DNA of 64,000 bases. Source: Bdellovibrionaceae bacterium UBA1609. GTDB taxonomy: Bacteria; Bdellovibrionota; Bdellovibrionia; Bdellovibrionales; UBA1609. Both the position numbers and the translations under genes were made by a program. The notes under the pieces are model-generated. The model did not search any database, was not told the origin of the DNA, and saw only the letters and a program-made list of their open reading frames with translations. The stretch covers positions 585,070-649,069 of the forward strand of contig DCMZ01000003.1 of the NCBI GenBank assembly GCA_002321895.1. The letters are read 5' to 3'. Positions 16,323 through 24,044 of this stretch are shown here, piece by piece; positions within the stretch are counted from its first letter, which is position 1; every line of letters starts with the position of its first letter.

Positions 16323-17392
16323 AGGGCCTCGTAATCGATTTCCATAAGTCCTTCATCCACAAGTATACTTCGCAATGTGCGAAATTCTTCGATGCTATCC
16401 AAAGTATTTACAACTTTAACTAACGTGGGGTGGATGTAGTGTAAGTATCGACGATCTGATCTTTGGTTGAGAAAGCTGGAAAAACTACCACAGGCTTTAA
16501 AGCATCGCTGAATCAATTGAACCATCATAATTTGGTTAAATTCATCTTCATCAAAGGTTTGGTTAAATTCTTCTTTTGCTCGATGTAAATAGTGTTTGAG
16601 GAGTTGGTTTTGCATATTCGGTTGCATATCTACATAAGAGTCATGAAGTAAGCTCACCAGGTCATATTGTACTGGTCCCATGCGCGCATCCTGGAAATCG
16701 ATGACTTTCATTTTATCCAGTTTGATCATTAGATTTCGCGAGTGATAGTCTCTGTGGCTAATTCTCTTGGGCTGCCTATCGAGAATCTTGCATATGCTTT
16801 CAAAGTCTTTGGCTAACCCTTTTTCCGCTGCCGTAGACAATTTGACTTCAGCGATTCCTTCAATGAGGTGGGTTTTAGCATAATTCATTTCCCACAAAAA
16901 CTTTTCAGTATTGAACTCAACATTAAAGGCAACGCAGGAGTGCTTTTTATCATTCGTTGCCGTGAAATGAATCTTTAATAATTCTTCAATAGCTTGAATA
17001 TAAAAGGGAACAGATATGGCATGATCTTGAGTTTCCCAGTATTTTCTCTCCAAAGTGAGATCTCCTAGATCCTCAAGAAGAATCATGCCGAGATTTTTAT
17101 CCACGGCAATCACTTCTGGGACTTCCACTCCTGAGCGCGAAAAGTGATTTTGGATATTGAGAAATGGATAATCAGATTCGCTTTCAAAAGGTTTCCATAC
17201 CATGAGCGCCCAAGATTTACTGTCGTCCACAATTCGAAAGTACTTTCTGGTGGAGGCATCTCCAGCTAGTGGTAGGACTTTGAACTCATCGGATCCTATG
17301 GAGCAATGAACAAAATTTTTAAGGTCTGCTGTAATATCATTGGTACTGGCCCCAATGGGGTTATCTGAATTTTGAGAGGTGTTTTGTGCCAT
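16319..17392 (-). CDS. AmgK-like aminoglycoside phosphotransferase family sugar kinase
   Basis: A phosphotransferase fold with the catalytic loop ISHRDYHSRNLMI (Asp base) and the metal loop VIDFQDARMGPVQYDLVSLL. The latter wording is typical of AmgK, the anomeric MurNAc/GlcNAc kinase, rather than of antibiotic-modifying enzymes. The N-lobe has RKYFRIVDDS and ILLEDLGDLTLE. It is translationally coupled to the MurU-like gene, so the pair probably phosphorylates recycled MurNAc and activates it to UDP-MurNAc. NagZ at 4642-5754 would provide the upstream step. Fosfomycin-tolerant recycling is known for this pathway in other bacteria; here it is inference. Confidence 0.8.
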   Translation of the reverse strand: MAQNTSQNSDNPIGASTNDITADLKNFVHCSIGSDEFKVLPLAGDASTRKYFRIVDDSKSWALMVWKPFESESDYPFLNIQNHFSRSGVEVPEVIAVDKNLGMILLEDLGDLTLERKYWETQDHAISVPFYIQAIEELLKIHFTATNDKKHSCVAFNVEFNTEKFLWEMNYAKTHLIEGIAEVKLSTAAEKGLAKDFESICKILDRQPKRISHRDYHSRNLMIKLDKMKVIDFQDARMGPVQYDLVSLLHDSYVDMQPNMQNQLLKHYLHRAKEEFNQTFDEDEFNQIMMVQLIQRCFKACGSFSSFLNQRSDRRYLHYIHPTLVKVVNTLDSIEEFRTLRSILVDEGLMEIDYEAL

Positions 17393-17512
17393 CCCTGCAC
17401 TCCCTTAAGCAAAATTCAATTATTGCTCTATTGGGGAGGATTGGCAAGTGGGCGGAGCAGACCAAAGAAGACTCAATTGGCCATCGTAGTGACCTCTCTC
17501 GATGGCTAAAAA

Positions 17513-18457
17513 TTATGAGCGATGTACGTCAGCTAAACACTCGTAAATGTAGTTTTTTAAACCATAATTTTTGTATTCTTTAAACTCAAATTTCATAGTA
17601 ATCCGAGCGGCCTTAAGCTCTGCCAATAACTCCTGATCGATGGTGTCTGAGGCGTCTATGGTTTCTAAGTTTCTGTTAATAGCGGCGACCAATTGGGGAG
17701 CTGATTTAACAGAGGTTCTTCTTTGTACAAGTCTTTTTAGAACCAGCTGCTGAAAGCCAGAGAGTTTTTCAAGATCTTGGACATAGAGCGTGACGGGTCC
17801 CAAATCCAACAGGGAGGAGACAGTTAAACTCGTATTATCTTTAATTTCGTCAAAATTGATAAACGCATATCGATTAGAGATGTGGTGAATCTCTAAAGCC
17901 ATTTTAAAAATATCATCTGCGGAATAGCCTTGTATGAGTACTGGGAAGTTTAAGCTTAACTTGGATGGGTCAAAGCTTTTTTCAAAAGTAGGGAGAAGCA
18001 TACGCTCTATACGGTGTTTGAATGTGTGGGTGTTATCCAAAAAAACTACATTTTCGTTTGTGGTAGGTGCTTCCTCTTGTCTATTTTTAGCAACCTGTTT
18101 GATCGCTCTTATGCGTTGTGAGTTCTTTACACTTCGAACCAACAGCAGATCAATGAGGCCTCTTACTTTTTCTTGGGTTTCTTGGTTAGGCTGACCCTTG
18201 TCGATTTGCGCATAGCCGGTCATAACTTTATCTACATACACAGGAAAAAGCGTGCGAGTGGAAAACATCAAAGGGTCATTATTTTTTAGTAAACCTTGAA
18301 TGGCCCTTTGATCTTTGTTTAAAGGTGATTTAAATGCATGGTAGGTAAGATCGCACTTATAAGTGTCTTTCACCATATTGCGTAGCCGTTCGTAAACATT
18401 AGTTACGCGTTGATCTAAATTATTTTTATTCGAAAAATCGACTGTTGTAATGTTCAT
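17513..18457 (-). CDS. Degenerate sigma-54 activator-like protein (AAA+ relative without Walker A)
   Basis: The 314-residue protein has an N-terminal region (about 1-120) that may be GAF-like. Residues about 165-290 follow the order of a sigma-54 activator AAA+ domain. LNFPVLIQGYSADDIFKMALEIH sits where GE.GTGKE..A..IH would be, SNRYAFINFDEI where the 'PF..N' strand would be, GPVTLYVQDLEKLSGFQQLVLKRLVQ replaces 'GTLFLDEIGEL..Q.KLLRVLQ', and PQLVAAINRNLE replaces 'RIIAATNRDL'. The P-loop Gly-Lys, the GAFTGA loop and the Walker B Glu are absent, and no Fis-type HTH follows. It probably cannot hydrolyse ATP or activate sigma-54 itself, and may modulate an intact activator. Confidence 0.65.
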   Translation of the reverse strand: MNITTVDFSNKNNLDQRVTNVYERLRNMVKDTYKCDLTYHAFKSPLNKDQRAIQGLLKNNDPLMFSTRTLFPVYVDKVMTGYAQIDKGQPNQETQEKVRGLIDLLLVRSVKNSQRIRAIKQVAKNRQEEAPTTNENVVFLDNTHTFKHRIERMLLPTFEKSFDPSKLSLNFPVLIQGYSADDIFKMALEIHHISNRYAFINFDEIKDNTSLTVSSLLDLGPVTLYVQDLEKLSGFQQLVLKRLVQRRTSVKSAPQLVAAINRNLETIDASDTIDQELLAELKAARITMKFEFKEYKNYGLKNYIYECLADVHRS

Positions 18458-18638
18458 CCCAGTTCACCCAAATTGTTTAGTTCGTTCCAGTTATAGCCAC
18501 AAGTACCGGTCACGGCCCCACCCGGAACGCGGTCTTAAGAGTTACTAAAGGCAAAGGGTGTGCCGAAATGAATTGAGGGAATTACAACTTACAGCCTAAA
18601 CTTTAGACGCTAGTCGGAGATCGTAAGTCATTGAAATT

Positions 18639-18644
18639 TATAAT
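18639..18644 (+). promoter_or_regulatory. Candidate -10 box (TATAAT) for a possible small RNA
   Basis: A perfect TATAAT lies in the 341-base gap between two minus-strand genes. No good -35 hexamer is present 16-18 bases upstream (GGAGAT at 18616-18621), so it would need an extended or activator-dependent promoter. Confidence 0.3.
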
Positions 18645-18650
18645 GAATTA

Positions 18651-18788
18651 TGGATCAATGAAGTTACTTCACGAACTTCAAAAGCAATGGTTCCATTGTT
18701 GTATGATTTAGTCGTTAGTGAACCTTGTTTAAGGCTCAGGCAGTGCTGTTAAAATTACAGGACACTTAGCTTAGGAAGTGTCCTTTTT
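18651..18788 (+). ncRNA. Candidate intergenic small RNA
   Basis: A plus-oriented terminator (18759-18788) ends in a gap flanked only by minus-strand genes, so it needs a plus-strand transcript. The TATAAT at 18639 could start an RNA of roughly 140 bases. There is no open frame with a ribosome site between them. Sequence alone cannot prove it. Confidence 0.3.
18759..18788 (+). terminator. Rho-independent terminator
   Basis: A perfect 9-base stem AGGACACTT / AAGTGTCCT with an 8-base loop is followed by TTTT on the plus strand. The minus-strand flank (GTAATTTT) is a poorer U-tract, so the orientation favours plus. Confidence 0.7.
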
Positions 18789-18798
18789 AAAGAATTTT

Positions 18799-20262
18799 TT
18801 AAGGAATAGTAAATCCGCGCTGAACTGATGTGAGGTTTCCGGCGGGATCTGTTGCTTCTACCGTGAGTACATGAGTACCAGACACTGAGGTGGTGAAAGT
18901 ATAAGGAGAGGCACAATTGTCCACTTCATTGATGACGGCGTTAGATGGGTTTCTTAATGTACAGGTAACTTCAGCTTCAGAGTCATCCACAGTAAATGGT
19001 ATAGACACGTCTTGGCCACTGATGGTTTCGGTACCAATAGTTACAACAGGCGCAATACGATCCACTTCAAAAGTATGAGAAACAGTTCCCACCTGGTTGG
19101 TGTCATCTGTTGCACGAACTGTGAATGTGTAACTTCCATGCTGAAGGATAGAAATCACATCAGTGGTATCAAACATCATCATACCCGAACAATCTGTGAA
19201 AGACGGGCTGCTGATGCCTTCACCGGACAGCTGACATTCCACCGAAACGATATCTCTATCGTTACCTGGTGAGAATGCGATATCTAATGTGGTGGCCGTG
19301 GTTAATGAAGGAGTGTTTCCATCGATAGTGGGAATAGGTGCTCTGGCATTTTTAACCACAGTAAATACTTGAGCCGCAGATACATTGCCGGCTTCATCCT
19401 CGGCGGTGATGGTAATGCCATAGGGGCCGTCGAGGTTCATAGACCATGTAAATGGACTCATGCAATTGTTTTCAGTATCCACGTTACCGTTACCTCTATT
19501 CACTCGGCAGGTAAAACTGTCCACATCAATGTTGGCACTACTAAAGCTTATAGTACTTGAAGAACTGGTTGTAGGCGTTGCCGGTGAGCTGTCTAGGTTT
19601 ACAGATGGAGCCTGTAAATCCACTTCCCAATTATGAGTGCTTACTTCAGACAAATTTCCAGCGGCATCTCGCCCTCTTATAGAAAAGGTATTGCTTCCTT
19701 CTGTAACACTGTAATCAATGGGTGGAGAACAGGGAGCAAAGGAAGATCCGTTAATAGAGCATTCGTATTGTACGACGTATGAGGAGGCATCATTGGCCAT
19801 AAAAGCAGAGGTGAGCTTAACACTATTTGTAGGGTCTTCCGGTGGGTCCGCAATGTCTACACTTGGTGCTTCAGTATCTTGAGTCCAATACACAGATTGG
19901 TAACCCAAGTCTTCACCGGAATCACGGTCACGGGCAATCAAGGTTACCCCATGGGTTCCGTCGGGAAGCGGTGGTAAGTTATAAGGAGATGAACAGGGTT
20001 CTGGTAGACTATCTCCATCTAAATATTGGCAGTAGGTGTCCGCATTGGAATTATCTACAGAGAATTCAATGTAATGATCGGTACTCGTAGTATATCCCCT
20101 GGGGATATTACCTAGGGAGAAATTCACTCTCCTTATGGCGGATTCGAAGGTGAGTACATTCGAGCTGGATTGAAAGGATTTTCCACAGTTTTGGAACGCC
20201 ATCATAATAAGTGCGGTTAGCGCTAAAGATAAAAGCGTTCGGATGTTGTAGCGATTCATCAT
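18799..20262 (-). CDS. Lipoprotein with tandem Ig-like/bacterial Ig-type repeats and FQNC lipobox
   Basis: The signal region (RTLLSLALTALIMMAFQNCGKSFQ) has Cys preceded by F-Q-N, an unusual lipobox also seen at 589-1749. The mature part consists of about five repeats of roughly 80-90 residues, each ending like 'GTHVLTVEATDPAGN' or 'NTFSIRGRDAAGN', with 'D..AP.V..' linkers (DTEAPSVDI, DLQAPSVNL, DRIAPVVTI). This is the style of surface Ig-like domains. Paired cysteines recur in the repeats (VECQL...DCSG; VTCTL...NCASP). It is likely an outer-membrane-anchored binding or adhesion protein. The start at ATG 20262 is preferred (GGGGG just upstream); a longer frame reaches 20304. Confidence 0.85.
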   Translation of the reverse strand: MMNRYNIRTLLSLALTALIMMAFQNCGKSFQSSSNVLTFESAIRRVNFSLGNIPRGYTTSTDHYIEFSVDNSNADTYCQYLDGDSLPEPCSSPYNLPPLPDGTHGVTLIARDRDSGEDLGYQSVYWTQDTEAPSVDIADPPEDPTNSVKLTSAFMANDASSYVVQYECSINGSSFAPCSPPIDYSVTEGSNTFSIRGRDAAGNLSEVSTHNWEVDLQAPSVNLDSSPATPTTSSSSTISFSSANIDVDSFTCRVNRGNGNVDTENNCMSPFTWSMNLDGPYGITITAEDEAGNVSAAQVFTVVKNARAPIPTIDGNTPSLTTATTLDIAFSPGNDRDIVSVECQLSGEGISSPSFTDCSGMMMFDTTDVISILQHGSYTFTVRATDDTNQVGTVSHTFEVDRIAPVVTIGTETISGQDVSIPFTVDDSEAEVTCTLRNPSNAVINEVDNCASPYTFTTSVSGTHVLTVEATDPAGNLTSVQRGFTIP

Positions 20263-20450
20263 ACCCCCGGCTAACAAAGTCAGTAGACGTGAAATTACGT
20301 TCACTTTGCTAGCTTTTATGTGAACTGAAGATAGCTAAGTCCACGAGTAATAGAATAGCATAACTTGGAGAAAATGAGGCTCATGTGAATTAAAATGAGT
20401 CGTACTTTTTTCACTTTTTTATTTAGACTATTAGGGGAAGATTAGGCTAG

Positions 20451-20465
20451 TTCTCATATCGAGAC
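20451..20465. promoter_or_regulatory. Palindrome TTCTCA-TAT-CGAGAC, candidate operator
   Basis: A degenerate copy of the 15-base GTCTCA-N3-TGAGAC motif in the 303-base gap between 20262 and 20566. The only other signal I see in that gap is the terminator at 20505-20534. Confidence 0.35.
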
Positions 20466-20504
20466 GGTCTTTTATGTTGAGGGCAAAAGCGTAGAAATTA
20501 TAGT

Positions 20505-20534
20505 CAAAAAAAAGCCCACCAAAGCGGCAGGCTT
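20505..20534 (-). terminator. Rho-independent terminator of the sigma-54 activator gene
   Basis: On the minus strand, AAGCCTGCC / GGTGGGCTT forms a 9-base stem (two G-U pairs) with a GCTTT loop and is followed by a run of seven T. It lies 32 bases after the stop of the gene ending at 20566. Confidence 0.85.
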
Positions 20535-20565
20535 AAAGATTCAAATCAATTTTTTCTAGTTAGGC

Positions 20566-22119
20566 TTAAGACTTTCTAGCCATCTTACGCTTATCTAGAC
20601 CGTACTTTTCCACTTTCATAATTAAACCAGCACGACTAATGCCTAGCTCTTTTGCAAGCTTGGACTTGTTCCAGCCCGTTCGTCGTAATCCTTCTTTAAT
20701 CATTTCTCTTTCAAGCTCTTCGAGTGCGTCTTTTAACTTTCCGTGAACACGGGCTCCCTGAACCTTGCTAGTAGAAGCAGCTTCAAGAATTTTTGGCGAG
20801 AGCATATCGGGACCAATTTTTTGATCCATGCCAGCTAGAACCACTAATCTCTCGATTTCGTTCTGCAGTTCACGGACGTTACCCGGCCATTGGTAGTCGT
20901 AGAGTTTTTCCAGTGATCTTTTAGATAGCTGTTTGGGCTCTCCGCCTTTTCCTGATCGGCCTAAGAAGAAATCACAGAGTAGAGGAATGTCTTCTTTACG
21001 GTCCCGTAATGGCGGTACTGCTACGTTAATTACATTCAGACGGTAGTACAAATCTTCTCGAAAGGTACCTTGCTCTACCATTTCTTTTAAATTTCTATTT
21101 GTCGCAGCGATCACCCTCACATCCACATGTCGAATTTCAGTGGATCCGACCGGTGTAAAAGTACCTTCTTGAAGTACCCTTAGTAATTTCACCTGCATGG
21201 TGGGAGATGTATCCCCAATTTCATCCAGGAAGAAGGTTCCCTTGTCGGCCATTTGGAAAAGACCTTTTTTATCTTTTACAGCTCCAGTAAATGACCCTTT
21301 CATATGTCCAAAGAGTTCGGATTCAAGTAAGTTATCATTAAACGCAGAACAGTTTTGTATAACAAAAGTCTTGTCTTTACGAGGAGAGTTGTAATGTATG
21401 GCCTTGGCAATCAATTCTTTACCAGTACCGTTCTCTCCTTGTATGAGGATGGTGGAATCTGCATTTTTAATTTTATCTAACAAGTTATACAGGTTTTGCA
21501 TTGGCTTAGATTTACCAATCATATTGTCATACTTGTAGCGAGACCCGAGCTCTTTGTTTAACTCTTTAATTCGGTCTTCACGAGAGGAAATTTCTAGGTG
21601 TAGAGTTACAACCTCTTGAGCCACTAGCTCCACGAGATCTAGAAAGTGATTTCTGTCCCGATCTCCAATGTATTTAATACGACTAGCAGATTCTTCTAAG
21701 GTATTAGAGTTAGCGCCGAATACAGCCATTCTTTCTTTGAACTCATTCAGTCGGTTGCCTTCTTCGTCTTTAAAAAAACCAAGAGCAACAACACAGCCCA
21801 TAAAGTCGTTTTCAATAACTATAGGAACAATCGCAATATCATAGCCAGTGGTATCCCACTTACGAACACTGTAACGGTTGTCCGAAACTCTAAGGTCGTC
21901 AATGACATTGCTAACGATCTCGGCCAAACTCTCTCGAGCTGAATCCTTGTTTAGAAATACTTCTGAGGAGGGATTGCAGAACTTAGATTTATCAGGATTA
22001 AAACCTTTAAGTTGACCCCGCTCGTCTGTGAAAACTACGTCAATATTCCACCAGCTGTTAAGGATTTCTTTTAACTTCCTGATCACATGTATGTGTTCAA
22101 ATTCATCCCAATTAATCAT
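20566..22119 (-). CDS. Sigma-54-dependent transcriptional activator with GAF-like sensor domain
   Basis: A 517-residue activator of RpoN promoters. The N-terminal ~180 residues look GAF-like (VVFTDERGQLKGFNPDKSKF...). The AAA+ domain at about 200-435 has Walker A GENGTGKE, the sigma-54 loop as GSFTGA (the accepted variant of GAFTGA), Walker B FFLDEIGD, the sensor AATNRNLKEM, and the FREDLYYRLNV motif. The C-terminal Fis-type HTH (EGLRRTGWNKSKLAKELGIS) binds DNA. There is no receiver domain, so it is probably controlled by a ligand bound to the N-terminal domain. It has its own terminator and is flanked by intergenic palindromes. Confidence 0.94.
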   Translation of the reverse strand: MINWDEFEHIHVIRKLKEILNSWWNIDVVFTDERGQLKGFNPDKSKFCNPSSEVFLNKDSARESLAEIVSNVIDDLRVSDNRYSVRKWDTTGYDIAIVPIVIENDFMGCVVALGFFKDEEGNRLNEFKERMAVFGANSNTLEESASRIKYIGDRDRNHFLDLVELVAQEVVTLHLEISSREDRIKELNKELGSRYKYDNMIGKSKPMQNLYNLLDKIKNADSTILIQGENGTGKELIAKAIHYNSPRKDKTFVIQNCSAFNDNLLESELFGHMKGSFTGAVKDKKGLFQMADKGTFFLDEIGDTSPTMQVKLLRVLQEGTFTPVGSTEIRHVDVRVIAATNRNLKEMVEQGTFREDLYYRLNVINVAVPPLRDRKEDIPLLCDFFLGRSGKGGEPKQLSKRSLEKLYDYQWPGNVRELQNEIERLVVLAGMDQKIGPDMLSPKILEAASTSKVQGARVHGKLKDALEELEREMIKEGLRRTGWNKSKLAKELGISRAGLIMKVEKYGLDKRKMARKS

Positions 22120-22236
22120 GTGCTACCTTCCCCAAGGTTGTTAATTCATTTTACAGTAAAGGTATCGTCAATAAATTGAACAGGCTTAAGCGGTTGTGTA
22201 GGTAAATAGACAAAAAAGACGACTTGAATACGGAGT

Positions 22237-22274
22237 TGAGACAGAATTAACCAAAAACTGTCTCAGTATGAATC
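22237..22274. promoter_or_regulatory. Inverted repeat TGAGACAG/CTGTCTCA with GTCTCA motif
   Basis: An 8-base perfect stem (22237-22244 with 22258-22265, loop 13) overlaps GTCTCAGTATGAATC (22260-22274), a degenerate form of the recurrent palindrome. It lies 118-155 bases upstream of the sigma-54 activator start. Confidence 0.35.
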
Positions 22275-22316
22275 AGTAGGAGCGGATTGGAGTGTATTGA
22301 AAATTTGCAAAAGGTT

Positions 22317-24044
22317 CTAAATACTGCCCTGTAAATCCACTAGACGCTTATAATAACCGTCTGGTTTTTCGACAAGTTCGGAGTGTCGACCTTCCTCAAC
22401 GATCTGCCCTTTCTCTAGGACTAAGATCCTATCGGCATGGGTGATGGTCGATAGCCTGTGAGCGATAACAAAAGTGGTTCGACCTTGCATCAAAGCAGCC
22501 AGACCTTTTTGAACTTCCTTTTCGCTTTCGCTGTCTAGAGCACTTGTTGCTTCGTCTAGAATCAAAATGGGTGCATCCTTTAAGATTGCTCTAGCGATAC
22601 TGATTCGTTGTTTCTGCCCCCCAGATAAACGTGTACCTCGTTCGCCGGCAATGGTCTCGTAACCCAGTTCCATTTCACTAATGAATTTATGAGCGTTAGC
22701 ATGTTCAGCTGCAGTTTCGATATCTTGGTCCGATTTGGTAAAATCCCCAGCATGAATATTAAATTTTATGGTGTCGCTAAAGAGGAAAACGTCTTGCGAA
22801 ACGAGACCAATATTTGTTCGTAGGTCTTTAAGGGAGAAATCTCTAATGTTAATACCGTCAATAAAGATTTCACCGCTGTTGGGCTCAAAAAAGCGACCAA
22901 TCAGGTTTACAAAAGTGGATTTTCCGCCACCGCTTCCGCCGACAAGGGCGACCACTTCGCCTCTTTTTATTTTCAGATTGATATTATTTAAGACCAATTG
23001 GTCAGAACCATAAGAAAAGCATACGTTTTTAAATTCTATGGATTGCCAGTCAGCAGGAAATGGTTTGGGGTTATCCGACTCTTCTACTTGATCCCCTTTA
23101 TCCAAGACATCCTTATACCTTTTTAATGCAACGGTGGACTGTTGTAGCTTCACATAACCACTTTGGATTTTCTTAACAGCATCCCCCAGCATCCCAATAG
23201 CAAAGGAAAACCCAAGGAAATCGGCCACAGTGAGTTTGTTTGCAAAAATCTGAGTGCCAATGTAGGCGAGAATCATAGCCATAGTAATGGCAAACAGTGT
23301 TTCGCTGGCTGGTCCAACAAGCTCTTCACGAGATATGATTTTACGGCGAGAGTCTAAAAACTGATCGGATTGAGCATTAAACTTGTCTCCCATGGTTTCC
23401 TGGAGGTTGTAACTTTGGACTATCCGAGTGCCATCCAGACTTTCTTTTAAGGTCTTTGATATGTCCTCTAGGAATTCAAGACTCTTATGGCTATATTTCC
23501 TGATACTTCGAGAGAGATTATTAATAATTACTATAGCTATTGGGAAGGTAATAAAAACAAAAAGTACCAGTTTCCAATCCACCCATACCATATAGGCAAA
23601 AGCAAAAAGTGCCATAAATGGTTCACGCACTAAATCCGATATTCTCTGTGTACCCACTTGGATCACTTGGATGTCTGAAATCATTCGGCTGATAAGGCCG
23701 CCGGTACCACTTACAAACTTCTGCAAATAACTCAAATTCAAATAGAGATATTTTTGCATAAGGTCTTTTCGGAGTTTTACAGAAACTTGCTCGGCGATAA
23801 ATTTCATCCAATACATTTGGAAGTAGCGAATAAAGGCTGAAACCGTAAAAACCACAGCAATGATCCATGGGATGTAGGTGGAGTCCTCCTGTTTTCCAGC
23901 CATCCAAGCATCTGTTAGAACTTGCATGTAATGGGGAACCAGAACTCGCAATCCACTGACAACGATTCCGAGGGAAATAATAAACAAAATGCGGTTGAAA
24001 TAAGGCTTTAATTCAGGCCAAATGACGCTAATAATATTTTTCAT
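22317..24044 (-). CDS. ABC exporter, fused permease-ATPase (MsbA-like)
   Basis: An inner-membrane half-transporter that functions as a dimer. The N-terminal ~320 residues hold about six membrane helices (e.g. ILFIISLGIVVSGLRVLV). The ATPase has Walker A GGSGGGKS, Q-loop VSQDVFLFSD, signature LSGGQKQR, Walker B ILILDEA, and the switch His in VIAHRLS. Closest in layout to lipid A flippases (MsbA) or multidrug exporters; the substrate cannot be decided. It starts inside the uvrA stop (ATGA overlap), making it the last gene of the PBP1A-uvrA-exporter operon. 'DGYYKRLVDLQ' at the C-terminus is also typical of MsbA-type proteins. Confidence 0.9.
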   Translation of the reverse strand: MKNIISVIWPELKPYFNRILFIISLGIVVSGLRVLVPHYMQVLTDAWMAGKQEDSTYIPWIIAVVFTVSAFIRYFQMYWMKFIAEQVSVKLRKDLMQKYLYLNLSYLQKFVSGTGGLISRMISDIQVIQVGTQRISDLVREPFMALFAFAYMVWVDWKLVLFVFITFPIAIVIINNLSRSIRKYSHKSLEFLEDISKTLKESLDGTRIVQSYNLQETMGDKFNAQSDQFLDSRRKIISREELVGPASETLFAITMAMILAYIGTQIFANKLTVADFLGFSFAIGMLGDAVKKIQSGYVKLQQSTVALKRYKDVLDKGDQVEESDNPKPFPADWQSIEFKNVCFSYGSDQLVLNNINLKIKRGEVVALVGGSGGGKSTFVNLIGRFFEPNSGEIFIDGINIRDFSLKDLRTNIGLVSQDVFLFSDTIKFNIHAGDFTKSDQDIETAAEHANAHKFISEMELGYETIAGERGTRLSGGQKQRISIARAILKDAPILILDEATSALDSESEKEVQKGLAALMQGRTTFVIAHRLSTITHADRILVLEKGQIVEEGRHSELVEKPDGYYKRLVDLQGSI

